The position numbers and the translations under genes are program-made. 7,610 nt of DNA from an uncultured Bacillota bacterium (GTDB taxonomy: Bacteria; Bacillota; Dehalobacteriia; UBA4068). Below, in pieces: positions 1 to 6,053 of the stretch (position 1 is the first letter of the stretch; every line of letters starts with the position of its first letter). A model generated the notes under the pieces. The model was not told the DNA's origin and ran no database searches. It worked only from the letters and a program-made list of their open reading frames with translations. The stretch spans positions 1 to 7,610 of the forward strand of contig CAKQQU010000063.1 in assembly GCA_934271085.1 (NCBI GenBank), read 5' to 3'.

Positions 1-806
1 ACCGGCTGACCCTCAAAGGGATGCACTTCTACCAGCGGGCCTACGCAGTCCACTAAATATGTAGTGCCGTCTATCTCTACGAAACCTTTGATCCTGTATG
101 TATCTTCAGCCACCATTTTTAAAAACGAGGTCAGGGAAGATACATCAAAGCCCTTTACAGTTATGGATTTTTTCTGCAAAGAAATATCCCTTGTATGTAT
201 CTGGATATCTTCATCCCCCGGTTCATCTGCGTTTATGGTATCCAGCCAGGCTTTGTCAAATTCGCCATAGGTAGTTTCATATATTGCCCGGCCGGGTTTC
301 TGCGCTTTTACTATCTGCTTTATTTCGTCTATCTGGTCTTTACTGGCAATATCGGTTTTATTTATCAGCACCAGGTCGCTTATGGCAAGCTGCATACGGC
401 ATACCCGGGCTGTTTCATATACTTTATGAAAGCGGACGGCATCCACTATGCAGATAGCCCCGGCATACTCCAGCTGGCTGTATATATCCTGACTGAAAAT
501 GCTTCTGACTGCGGTGGGGTCGGCCAGCCCGGATGCCTCTACAAAGATATAATCTGGCCTGTATTCAAGCATGGTGGTAACTGCTTCTTCAAATTGCTCT
601 ATGCGGCAGGCGCAGAATATGGAGCCATTGTCTATTTCCGCCAGCCTGGCCCCAATATGCTGCAACAAAGCTCCATCCACACCGTTTTTGCCGAATTCGT
701 TAACTATCAGTACTATTTTTTTATCCTGAAAAAGTTGGGTGAATTTATTTAAAAATGTGGTTTTACCCGCTCCGAGAAACCCGGTTATCAGATATAGCTT
801 AGTCAT
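1..806 (-). CDS. G3E-family (CobW/COG0523-like) GTPase, C-terminus cut by window edge
   Basis: G3E P-loop GTPases act in the cytoplasm as metal chaperones or as maturation and reactivation factors for metalloenzymes and cobalamin enzymes. Reading from ATG 806, 268 codons are visible before the window edge. Residues 9-17 are the Walker A motif GFLGAGKTT. NEFG (36-39) carries the conserved Glu. E90-A-S-G93 with DP (96-97) is the switch II region, and NKTD (149-152) is the guanine-specificity motif. The family's CxCC metal site appears as C65-A-C67-R68, so the second Cys of the CC pair is Arg. The part after about residue 205, ending near VEVHPFEGQP, looks like the start of a CobW C-terminal domain. 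The start is supported by GGAGGAG at 816-810. The gene overlaps the upstream permease by 8 bp, so it is the fifth gene of the operon and probably translationally coupled. Its context suggests it serves the transporter's substrate or the nearby methyltransferase. The client and metal are unknown. Confidence 0.88.
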   Translation of the reverse strand, partial: MTKLYLITGFLGAGKTTFLNKFTQLFQDKKIVLIVNEFGKNGVDGALLQHIGARLAEIDNGSIFCACRIEQFEEAVTTMLEYRPDYIFVEASGLADPTAVRSIFSQDIYSQLEYAGAICIVDAVRFHKVYETARVCRMQLAISDLVLINKTDIASKDQIDEIKQIVKAQKPGRAIYETTYGEFDKAWLDTINADEPGDEDIQIHTRDISLQKKSITVKGFDVSSLTSFLKMVAEDTYRIKGFVEIDGTTYLVDCVGPLVEVHPFEGQP

Positions 807-1731
807 TGACTCCTCCGTTGGTTTCATATTTGCCCAATACATGTCTGTAGAGTATGTCAAGCAGTTTGTTCAATAAAGTTATCACAATGGCTACCAGCAG
901 TATACCGGCGATGACATTGGTGTAATTGGCATAATCGGCAAAATTTTTGATAAAATAGCCCAGCCCGCTATGGGCTCCCATCATTTCGGCCAGCACCAGC
1001 AGCATAAAGGCCATGGATAATGTGATCCGTATGCCGCTTAGTGTGCCTGGCAGCACATAGGGCAATAATATGCCGAAAAGCATCTCATGCCAGCGCAGAT
1101 TAAGCAGCCGTGCGCTGTCAGCAAGAGCTTTTTCAAAGCCGTTTACCCGGGATACCGTTTGCAAAAAAGTAGGCCAAAATATGCCCAGCACCAGTACGGC
1201 CCCAGATGCAGATCTGAATGATGGCATTATGGCAATAAGATATGGGGCATAAATGATAGCCGGCACCGGCGATAATACCCGGGCTATGGGGACGAACATC
1301 CCTGCCAGGCGCTTGCTCCAGCCGGTAAAGAGCCCGGCTACCGTACCAAGGGGCAAAGCTATGGCAAAACCGATAAGCAGCAGGGACAGGGAAGACCCTA
1401 TGCCGGCCAGCATTAGCCGGCGCTCAACGAAAAAGACGTTGAACACAGCCTCGGGCGTTGGCACCAGTATCAGGTGTCCCAATCCCAGCCGGGTGGTATA
1501 GAATTGCCAGAAAAGCAGCAGGGCAAATATAATAGTACCGATATCTCCCGCGGCCCGGGGCTTTTTACCCCTGAATATGCCATAACTGATAATCAGCAGG
1601 ATAATGCAGCAGGCAATCATCATTGCCGTCGGGGCAGCAATGGGTTTTTGGAGACCAGGAAGATACATGGAAAGCATAAGTGCAATAAAAAGCAGGTATA
1701 CCGTGATAATAGGCTTCTTTTTTCTGGTCAT
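799..1731 (-). CDS. ABC transporter permease, SsuC/TauC/NrtB type
   Basis: Integral membrane subunit of an importer that works with the ATPase and solute-binding lipoprotein encoded just upstream. The 310-residue protein starts MTRKKKP, a short basic N-terminus. Hydrophobic segments lie roughly at residues 10-26, 35-52, 64-80, 115-135, 145-170, 176-192, 232-252 and 272-292. The cytoplasmic EAA-type loop that docks on the ATPase is at about 204-224, ending in GILLP, and is typical of the BPD_transp_1 family. The two or three extra N-terminal membrane segments make it somewhat longer than the usual SsuC of about 250-260 residues. The frame is open up to an ATG at 1800, but ATG 1731 is preferred: it overlaps the ATPase stop as ATGA and has GGAG 8 nt upstream. 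The 3' end overlaps the GTPase gene. Family assignment is firm; sulfonate, nitrate, taurine or another substrate cannot be told apart from the permease. Confidence 0.9.
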   Translation of the reverse strand: MTRKKKPIITVYLLFIALMLSMYLPGLQKPIAAPTAMMIACCIILLIISYGIFRGKKPRAAGDIGTIIFALLLFWQFYTTRLGLGHLILVPTPEAVFNVFFVERRLMLAGIGSSLSLLLIGFAIALPLGTVAGLFTGWSKRLAGMFVPIARVLSPVPAIIYAPYLIAIMPSFRSASGAVLVLGIFWPTFLQTVSRVNGFEKALADSARLLNLRWHEMLFGILLPYVLPGTLSGIRITLSMAFMLLVLAEMMGAHSGLGYFIKNFADYANYTNVIAGILLVAIVITLLNKLLDILYRHVLGKYETNGGVND

Positions 1732-2504
1732 GGATTGATCTCCACAGCTTCCCCCCATTGGTAAAAAAGCGATATCAGTTTTTTGCGCAGGGTACAGCAT
1801 TGGGCGGATACCAGCAGGGTTTCCCTTTGGCGGGGGCGGGAGAAGCCTACATGGTGGCGGGTAAATATCCTGCCCGGCTCCATAAAGGCGATGGTATCCC
1901 CCAGCAGGATAGCTTCATCAATATCATGGGTAACGAAAAGCACAGTTTTCCTGTCATTTTCCCACAGTTCCAAAATCAGCTCCTGTAAAGCCATCCTGTT
2001 CTTGGGATCAATGGCGGAAAAAGGTTCATCCAGCAGCAGTATGGGAGAATTGATAGCCAAAGCCCTGGCCAGAGAAGTACGTTGCGCCATGCCGCCGGAA
2101 AGCTGGGAGGGAAAAAGTCCCAGGGCATTTTGCAGGCCAACCCTTTGCAATACCTCTTCTGCCAGGCTGCGGGATTCTGCCCTGGAAAGGCTTCTGTTAG
2201 CCTTTCGGGCGGCAAATGCTACATTCTCCCGTACTGTAAGCCAGGGGAAAAGAGCCGGGCTTTGAAATACCATGCCAATATCGGTACAGGGAGCAGAAAT
2301 CTCCTTGCCTCCACAGCGTATGCTGCCGCTTTGAGGCTTTTCCAAACCGGCGATCAATCTTAAAAGAGTAGACTTACCGCAGCCGGATGGCCCGATAAGA
2401 GTCATAAACGACCCTTCAGATACATTCAGGCTCAGGTCGTTTATGACCGGCAAGGGAGAGCCCGGATATTTAAATATAATATTTTTAAGCTCTATACCTG
2501 CCAT
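1728..2504 (-). CDS. ABC transporter ATP-binding protein, SsuB/TauB/NrtD type
   Basis: Cytoplasmic ATPase that drives import through the adjacent permease. All nucleotide-binding elements of the 258-residue protein are intact: Walker A GPSGCGKST (38-46), Q-loop Gln81 in VFQSPALFPW, signature LSGGMAQR (135-142), Walker B ILLLDEP (155-161), D-loop SAID (163-166) and H-loop His193 in VTHDIDEA. The Q-loop with LFPW and the THDIDEA segment are typical of the nitrate/sulfonate/taurine subfamily. The C-terminal tail carries a vicinal Cys pair (245-246 region, AQCCT) of unknown meaning. The start lies 4 bp after the stop of the solute-binding gene. No Shine-Dalgarno is visible before this ATG (the upstream bases are AAATAAAAAT), so translation probably depends on reinitiation after the upstream gene. 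The 3' end overlaps the permease start by 4 bp. Confidence 0.93.
   Translation of the reverse strand: MAGIELKNIIFKYPGSPLPVINDLSLNVSEGSFMTLIGPSGCGKSTLLRLIAGLEKPQSGSIRCGGKEISAPCTDIGMVFQSPALFPWLTVRENVAFAARKANRSLSRAESRSLAEEVLQRVGLQNALGLFPSQLSGGMAQRTSLARALAINSPILLLDEPFSAIDPKNRMALQELILELWENDRKTVLFVTHDIDEAILLGDTIAFMEPGRIFTRHHVGFSRPRQRETLLVSAQCCTLRKKLISLFYQWGEAVEINP
1740..1743 (-). promoter_or_regulatory. Ribosome binding site deciding the permease start
   Basis: GGAG (in the context GTGGAGA, minus strand) lies 8 nt before ATG 1731, inside the last codons of the ATPase gene. It supports the short permease start over the in-frame ATG at 1800. Confidence 0.65.
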
Positions 2505-2508
2505 ATTT

Positions 2509-3591
2509 TTATTTGGTTATGGTGTTATTAACGGCGAAATCGGTCATCATATCCTGGAACCCGGCAAAATCCGGATATCTCTTTATGCATGCAGCTAGCG
2601 CATCATAATAAATGGACGTATCCACATGATCCGCCATGCTGTACTGGCTATCAGCCGGGATATCCCCATTGGCCTGCATTATTTCGTAAAATTCCTGCAC
2701 CCGGTCGGCACATGGATCCATGGAAATCTTCATGACCCCGTCATAGATGCAGTTATATACATAATCTCTGTCCAGGCCGGAGAAAGCGGTCAGCTTATCT
2801 GTGGTGGTTTCTTCATCGGTAAGCATTAGCATCATGGCGCGCAGGTTGGCTATCTCGAAGCGTACATAAGCGTCCCTGTTGGCAGCCACCTTGTCGGTGC
2901 GGGCTGTCTGACGGCAGCATACGGCATCAGGCGCATATTCGCCTACCAGGAACATGACCTCAAGGCTCTGAGCTTTGGCGTTCTGGCCAAAACCGCTGTT
3001 GACGAAACCAACATCAGCTTCGCCCTTGAGCACAGCCTCGATCACGCTTTGAAAGCCGTCCAGCTCAACAAATTTGACGCCTTCCATATCCACACCGGCT
3101 TCCCGTATCAGCGCCTGCATGATCATATGCCCGGTCTCTGGCCGTACGCAGGCAATGGTCTTGTTGGCAAACCAGGTAAGATCGCCGTCGCTATAGTCTG
3201 CGGAATTTTCCGGCAGCACTATGCATTCGCTGCCTTCGGCGATAGTTCCGCCGATAACGGTAATATCCGCGCCCTGGGAAACAAAGGTGCAGGTGGGGAT
3301 AATTCCGAAAGGCAGTATATCCAGACTGTCGCCCAGTATGGCTGTTAGGGCATCGTTAAGGCTGTTGATGGGTTCAAGGGTTACATTCAGGCCTTCCTCC
3401 TCGTAGTAGCCCATTTCATTGGCCAGGACTACCATGGCCGACTTTATGCCCTGACCCATTTGGCCCACCCGCAGATCATAGCTTATATCCGTTACTGTGC
3501 CGCTGTCATCCTTTTCAGCAGTCTCATTGTTGCAGGCGGCAAAGGTAAAAGCTAAAAGAAGCACTGACAATAAACAAAGGATTCTTTTCAT
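2509..3591 (-). CDS. Solute-binding lipoprotein of ABC transporter, TauA/SsuA/NMT1-like
   Basis: Extracytoplasmic receptor that captures the substrate for the downstream ATPase and permease. The 360-residue precursor begins MKRI, followed by a hydrophobic stretch (4-17) and a lipobox FAAC with the lipidated Cys at 20. Next come a polar linker (21-33) and a type-2 periplasmic-binding fold. The segment at about 39-75 (RVGQMGQGIKSAM, then ANEMGYYEEEGLNV) is the characteristic start of the NMT1/SsuA family, and FVNSGFG (196-202) lies at the second-lobe hinge. The mature protein contains eight cysteines besides the lipid anchor: 101, 123, 148, the vicinal pair 225-226, 281, 294 and 335. This is many for an exported binding protein and hints at a metal, metalloid or thiol ligand. 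GGAGGAAAG at 3602-3594 precedes the ATG by 2 nt from its end, and about 7 nt from the AGG core. The gene is 50 bp after the DUF5714-type gene with no terminator between them, so they are probably one operon. Confidence 0.9.
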   Translation of the reverse strand: MKRILCLLSVLLLAFTFAACNNETAEKDDSGTVTDISYDLRVGQMGQGIKSAMVVLANEMGYYEEEGLNVTLEPINSLNDALTAILGDSLDILPFGIIPTCTFVSQGADITVIGGTIAEGSECIVLPENSADYSDGDLTWFANKTIACVRPETGHMIMQALIREAGVDMEGVKFVELDGFQSVIEAVLKGEADVGFVNSGFGQNAKAQSLEVMFLVGEYAPDAVCCRQTARTDKVAANRDAYVRFEIANLRAMMLMLTDEETTTDKLTAFSGLDRDYVYNCIYDGVMKISMDPCADRVQEFYEIMQANGDIPADSQYSMADHVDTSIYYDALAACIKRYPDFAGFQDMMTDFAVNNTITK

Positions 3592-3641
3592 TGCTTTCCT
3601 CCATAATATAATATTTTGAATTATTTAGGCAAATATCCCTG

Positions 3642-4238
3642 TTACAATGAGTCAGTGTGTTTAACGGGGAAGAATGGACAATCCGTGCCTTTACATTCCC
3701 GATTGTTTTTGAAATGGCCGCATACCAGCTTATCGGGGAGACAACCCGCATCTGCACCCAGCAGATGCGCGTCCTTTACCGCTGATTGCAGGGTAAGATA
3801 AGTGACCCTTTTACAGCAGCGTGGCCCCTCGACCCCGGATATGTTCATAAGTGCTTTTGCCGTAAAGCGGTTTCCCGCAGCCCAGCCATTTTTAGACATC
3901 GGAGAAGTATTAAGCCATATATCTGCAAATATACCTGCGCTTATGGCCGCGCCGCAACAACCGTACTCGCCGCATATGCCGCCTGGTACGGCAGCCGCCC
4001 TGTTCCGGGCTTTTTTCAGGGCGCTTTTGATTTTTTCAGGGTCTTTCTTTGCGTTCAGCCCTGCGGCGGTAAGAAGTACCGCGGCTATAAGGTAGTGGTG
4101 ATAGGGACAGTGCATGGGCAGTCCGGAGATCGAAAATATTTTTTCTGTAAGCTCACAGGCTGTACAGCTTTTGGCAGAATCAATTGCATCGTAAAGCACT
4201 GCGTCTATAATGTCCATGTGTTTTGCATCCGGAAGCAT
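3642..4238 (-). CDS. DUF5714-type cysteine-rich protein
   Basis: A 198-residue protein of unknown biochemical function. The motif series matches what I recall of DUF5714: HCPYHH (43-48), GGICGEYGCCGAAISAGIF (86-104), NGWAAGNRFTAKAL (117-130), GPRCCKR (138-144) and a C-terminal C-x6-C-x8-C-x4-C cluster (156, 163, 172, 177). Twelve cysteines (25, 28, 44, 89, 94, 95, 141, 142, 156, 163, 172, 177) and the His residues near Cys44 suggest a metal-binding or Fe-S/redox protein. The middle segment (49-60) and 96-108 are apolar but short; no signal peptide is evident, so it is probably cytoplasmic. AAGGTGG at 4252-4246 lies 7 nt before the ATG. It is the first gene after the methyltransferase terminator and begins the transporter operon. 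From memory, DUF5714 proteins often occur near corrinoid or SAM-dependent methyltransferases in anaerobes, which fits this context. No activity should be assigned. Confidence 0.82.
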   Translation of the reverse strand: MLPDAKHMDIIDAVLYDAIDSAKSCTACELTEKIFSISGLPMHCPYHHYLIAAVLLTAAGLNAKKDPEKIKSALKKARNRAAAVPGGICGEYGCCGAAISAGIFADIWLNTSPMSKNGWAAGNRFTAKALMNISGVEGPRCCKRVTYLTLQSAVKDAHLLGADAGCLPDKLVCGHFKNNRECKGTDCPFFPVKHTDSL

Positions 4239-4304
4239 AATAATTCCACCTTCTTATAAAATATTTTCGATCTCATCAGACATGTCCAGGACAGGGATAA
4301 AAGA

Positions 4305-4327
4305 CAGACCGGATAATATCCGGTCTG
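4305..4327 (-). terminator. Intrinsic terminator after the methyltransferase-thioredoxin gene
   Basis: A perfect 10-bp stem (CAGACCGGAT paired with ATCCGGTCTG) closes a 3-nt loop. It starts 6 nt after the TAA of the upstream gene and is followed on the minus strand by TCTTTTAT. It separates the methyltransferase transcript from the DUF5714/ABC operon, whose start codon lies 66 bp further on. Some read-through is possible. Confidence 0.8.
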
Positions 4328-4333
4328 AAATAA

Positions 4334-5701
4334 TTACATAACTTCTCTTATTGCAGCTTCAAGCTCTTCCCTTGAGGGGATGATGGATTTAAATTTCAGT
4401 TTGCCGTTTATATACAGCGAAGGCAGATTGGGAACCCCCATCTTTTTGGTGCGGGCTATATCTTCTTTTATTGTATATTTATATACCTTATAATCGATTG
4501 CGTCTTTAAAGGTTTCCTTTGCTTCATCAGTAGCTGCAACCATATAGGTGCAGGCTGCGCAGGTGGCAGGATCAAGGGTGAAAGCTTCAACAAGGGGTTT
4601 GTCAAGATGGTCGTAATCAGGCAGCTCCACATCTATGGTGTCATCCACCGTTACATAGTCTTTGACCATTTCACGTATTTGGTCTGTTTGCATAACAGCC
4701 TGCATACAGCCGATTGTATTCTCAAAAGGCACGTTGAATGGCATATCGCAGCCCGGAGAAACTATCAGGCCTTCCTTGTTCTCGATGGAATCGATCAGAT
4801 CGACGGTCCACTTCATATTGTCCATCTGAGTGCCGTGGAGCATGGTTGTAGTCAGCGGTATATTGCCGCCTATAGATACATTATATTTGTCGCATATCAC
4901 CTTGGCGGCCTTCAGGTCAACGTTTTCATCCACGGAAATGCTGCGGCAGCCTGTATGACACATTGCTTCGATGTTTCTGGTTGCGTCGCCGCAGACAAAG
5001 AAAGCGTCATGGGCGCCTTTTTCCCTTATATGGGTGAAAATAGCGGTAAAGGGCTTTGTCATGAATTCTTCAAAATGGTTTACGGATATTTGGGAAATCA
5101 GCGGATCGACAACGGCTATGACATCCATGCCCGCATCGATAAAATAGTCCGCCATTTTGCAGGATACTTTAAGACAATAGTCCAAAAGGTTATGCACGTA
5201 GTCTTCATCATCAAACATATCCATGAATATCTGGCTTCCCCGCAAATGAGATGCCAAGGTAAACGGCCCGGTAATCAGTCCGTAAAGCGCTGTGGTATCC
5301 CCAACAGCCTGCTTTACCCTGCGCATGGCATTGCAGATAATGGGTATGCGTCCATCGTTGGGGCCGGGGATAGTACATTCACAGGGTATCACAGGATCAT
5401 CATCTTCGTCGCATTCAAGGGGATGTGACGCTACGGACGGCGGTCCGTCATCAGCCCAGCGAAGATCGCATCCCAGTATTTCCGCTTCGATCTGCAGATC
5501 GAAAATGCAGCACTCGCCATCCGGCTTGAAAAGTCGGTTTACCTCCAAGAGACACTCTACCATTTTGTCTTCATCCTGCAAAAATTCTGTTGCAGTATAA
5601 CCCTTTAGCTTGGCAGCGTGTGCTCCGGCAAAAGGTACCCAGGCAGGCCGCGGCGTAGGCTTGTGTTCCAGACATGCTATAAGCAATTCTTTTTGCATCA
5701 T
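4334..5701 (-). CDS. UroD/MtaA-family methyltransferase fused to a C-terminal thioredoxin-like domain
   Basis: The 455-residue cytoplasmic protein has two domains. Residues 1 to about 365 are a uroporphyrinogen-decarboxylase-fold barrel of the MtaA/CmuA methyltransferase group, which moves methyl groups between a methylated cofactor or corrinoid protein and a thiol such as CoM. Supporting segments are HKPTPRPAWVPF (13-24), GLITGPFTLASHLRG (141-155), DAGMDVIAVVDPLISQIS (189-206), CGDAT (237-241), GGNIPLTT (278-285) and SPGCDMP (315-321). MtaA-type enzymes bind Zn through H-x-C and a distant Cys. Here Cys237 and Cys318 are present, but the His position is Phe235. Residues 369-455 form a minimal thioredoxin fold: strand VEAFTL, active site C381-A-A-C384, helix, then VPNLPSLYING with the cis-Pro at 427. 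The start is ATG 5701, 9 nt after AAGGAG; the open frame continues to a TTG at 5830, but that stretch is AT-rich leader. It lies alone between terminator-like hairpins. The domain calls are firm; the methyl donor and acceptor are unknown. It is not a haem-pathway HemE, given the CGD and PGCDMP motifs. Confidence 0.9.
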   Translation of the reverse strand: MMQKELLIACLEHKPTPRPAWVPFAGAHAAKLKGYTATEFLQDEDKMVECLLEVNRLFKPDGECCIFDLQIEAEILGCDLRWADDGPPSVASHPLECDEDDDPVIPCECTIPGPNDGRIPIICNAMRRVKQAVGDTTALYGLITGPFTLASHLRGSQIFMDMFDDEDYVHNLLDYCLKVSCKMADYFIDAGMDVIAVVDPLISQISVNHFEEFMTKPFTAIFTHIREKGAHDAFFVCGDATRNIEAMCHTGCRSISVDENVDLKAAKVICDKYNVSIGGNIPLTTTMLHGTQMDNMKWTVDLIDSIENKEGLIVSPGCDMPFNVPFENTIGCMQAVMQTDQIREMVKDYVTVDDTIDVELPDYDHLDKPLVEAFTLDPATCAACTYMVAATDEAKETFKDAIDYKVYKYTIKEDIARTKKMGVPNLPSLYINGKLKFKSIIPSREELEAAIREVM

Positions 5702-5710
5702 AGTATCAGT

Positions 5711-5718
5711 CTCCTTAT
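5711..5718 (-). promoter_or_regulatory. Ribosome binding site deciding the methyltransferase start
   Basis: ATAAGGAG on the minus strand lies 9 nt before ATG 5701 and 12 nt before a second, adjacent ATG (5698). It favours the first ATG and argues against the 43-codon upstream extension. A TGATAC hexamer occurs on each side of it (5725-5720 and 5707-5702), perhaps by chance. Confidence 0.75.
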
Positions 5719-5838
5719 GTATCATTTTTGGTAATTTAAATATACTCCAATCAAATTTACGATACTTTAACAAATTAATGTTTTTTTTGTAAAAATTTTT
5801 ATATATTTTTGATATACAGACCGTAAGCAAACTGTTTC

Positions 5839-5844
5839 ATTATA
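5839..5844 (-). promoter_or_regulatory. Candidate -10 element for the methyltransferase gene
   Basis: An exact TATAAT occurs on the minus strand within an A-rich tract. The -35 region at 16-18 nt upstream (TACCTT and neighbours) matches TTGACA poorly and there is no TG extension. If used, it would give a leader of about 130 nt. In such AT-rich DNA an exact hexamer can arise by chance. Confidence 0.25.
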
Positions 5845-5907
5845 TTTTTTCATATGCGTCTAAGGTATAAATAATGAATCAATAACAGCATTAAGCGAGA
5901 ATATGAG

Positions 5908-5930
5908 AAAAACGCTTTAAGTTTTAAAGC
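5908..5930 (-). terminator. Weak hairpin followed by T5 (possible terminator or attenuator)
   Basis: On the minus strand GCTTTAA (5930-5924), a 3-nt loop and TTAAAGC (5920-5914) form a 7-bp stem, followed by G then TTTTT (5912-5908). The stem is AT-rich and weak alone. A second partner for the right arm, CGCTTAA at 5897-5891, could form an alternative pairing with one bulge. Confidence 0.35.
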
Positions 5931-5964
5931 AAAATAAAATATGCATTTGCGCCGGCGCTTATGC
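5931..5964 (-). terminator. GC-rich dyad followed by a T-rich tract
   Basis: A symmetric 22-bp dyad (5943-5964) has GCAT/ATGC outer arms, a symmetric 2-nt mismatch, and the palindrome GCGCCGGCGC (5949-5958) at its centre. On the minus strand it is followed directly by ATATTTTATTTT (5942-5931), the layout of an intrinsic terminator. The stem is interrupted, so it could instead be a protein-binding dyad. Confidence 0.45.
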
Positions 5965-5998
5965 GGTTATTTACGCGGAAATTTTGTTCCCAATACGC

Positions 5999-6036
5999 AC
6001 AAAGGCTTGCCGGGTATACCCAAGGCAAGCCTTTGT
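5999..6036 (-). terminator. Strong 13-bp hairpin downstream of modC
   Basis: ACAAAGGCTTGCC (5999-6011) pairs perfectly with its complement at 6024-6036. The 12-nt loop contains a further palindrome, GGGTATACCC (6012-6021). It begins 18 nt after the modC stop. No T tract follows immediately on the minus strand (GCGTATTGG), so it may act as a 3'-end stabilising structure or together with the T-rich hairpins further downstream. Confidence 0.6.
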
Positions 6037-6053
6037 ATTATCATTGGCTATTA

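Larger units (their letters stand above)
5702..6053 (-). other. Intergenic region: mod operon terminators plus leader of the methyltransferase gene
   Basis: No convincing gene is present. The right half (6036-5908) carries three successive stem-loops, listed separately. The left half (about 5905-5719) is very AT-rich, with runs such as AAAAATTTTT (5791-5800) and T8 (5781-5788, plus strand), and must hold the promoter of the methyltransferase gene. No single -35/-10 pair stands out. I saw no cobalamin, SAM or Moco riboswitch landmark and no sigma-54 GG/GC box pair by eye. A 28-codon frame (ATG 5853 to TAA 5767) has no ribosome binding site. Confidence 0.7.

Noticed and set aside
195..752. Plus-strand open frame of 185 codons
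   Set aside because: It is antisense to the G3E GTPase, whose minus-strand frame has intact Walker A, switch II and NKxD motifs. The plus-strand product has no recognisable domain.
1732..1800. 23-residue N-terminal extension of the permease from ATG 1800
   Set aside because: It overlaps 69 bp of the ATPase gene. ATG 1731 has GGAG at good spacing and the common ATGA stop-start overlap.
3603..3632. Promoter-like TTGCCT, 18-nt spacer, TATTAT before the solute-binding gene (minus strand)
   Set aside because: The implied transcript would start within the ribosome binding site, and the 50-bp gap without terminator fits a continuing operon better.
4260..4288. Promoter-like TGGACA, 17-nt spacer, AATATT before the DUF5714-type gene (minus strand)
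   Set aside because: The -10 match is weak and the implied start site falls in the ribosome binding site. A promoter is expected between the terminator and this gene, but this pair is not convincing.
4607..5428. Plus-strand open frame of 273 codons
   Set aside because: It lies wholly inside the methyltransferase gene on the opposite strand, has no ribosome binding site and no recognisable motif; it is a codon-usage shadow.
5702..5830. 43-residue N-terminal extension of the methyltransferase from TTG 5830
   Set aside because: The extension is Lys/Asn/Ile-rich from AT-rich leader DNA, has no ribosome binding site, and is contradicted by AAGGAG just before ATG 5701.
5767..5853. 28-codon frame in the methyltransferase leader (minus strand)
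   Set aside because: No ribosome binding site, A/T-driven composition and no recognisable leader-peptide codon run.
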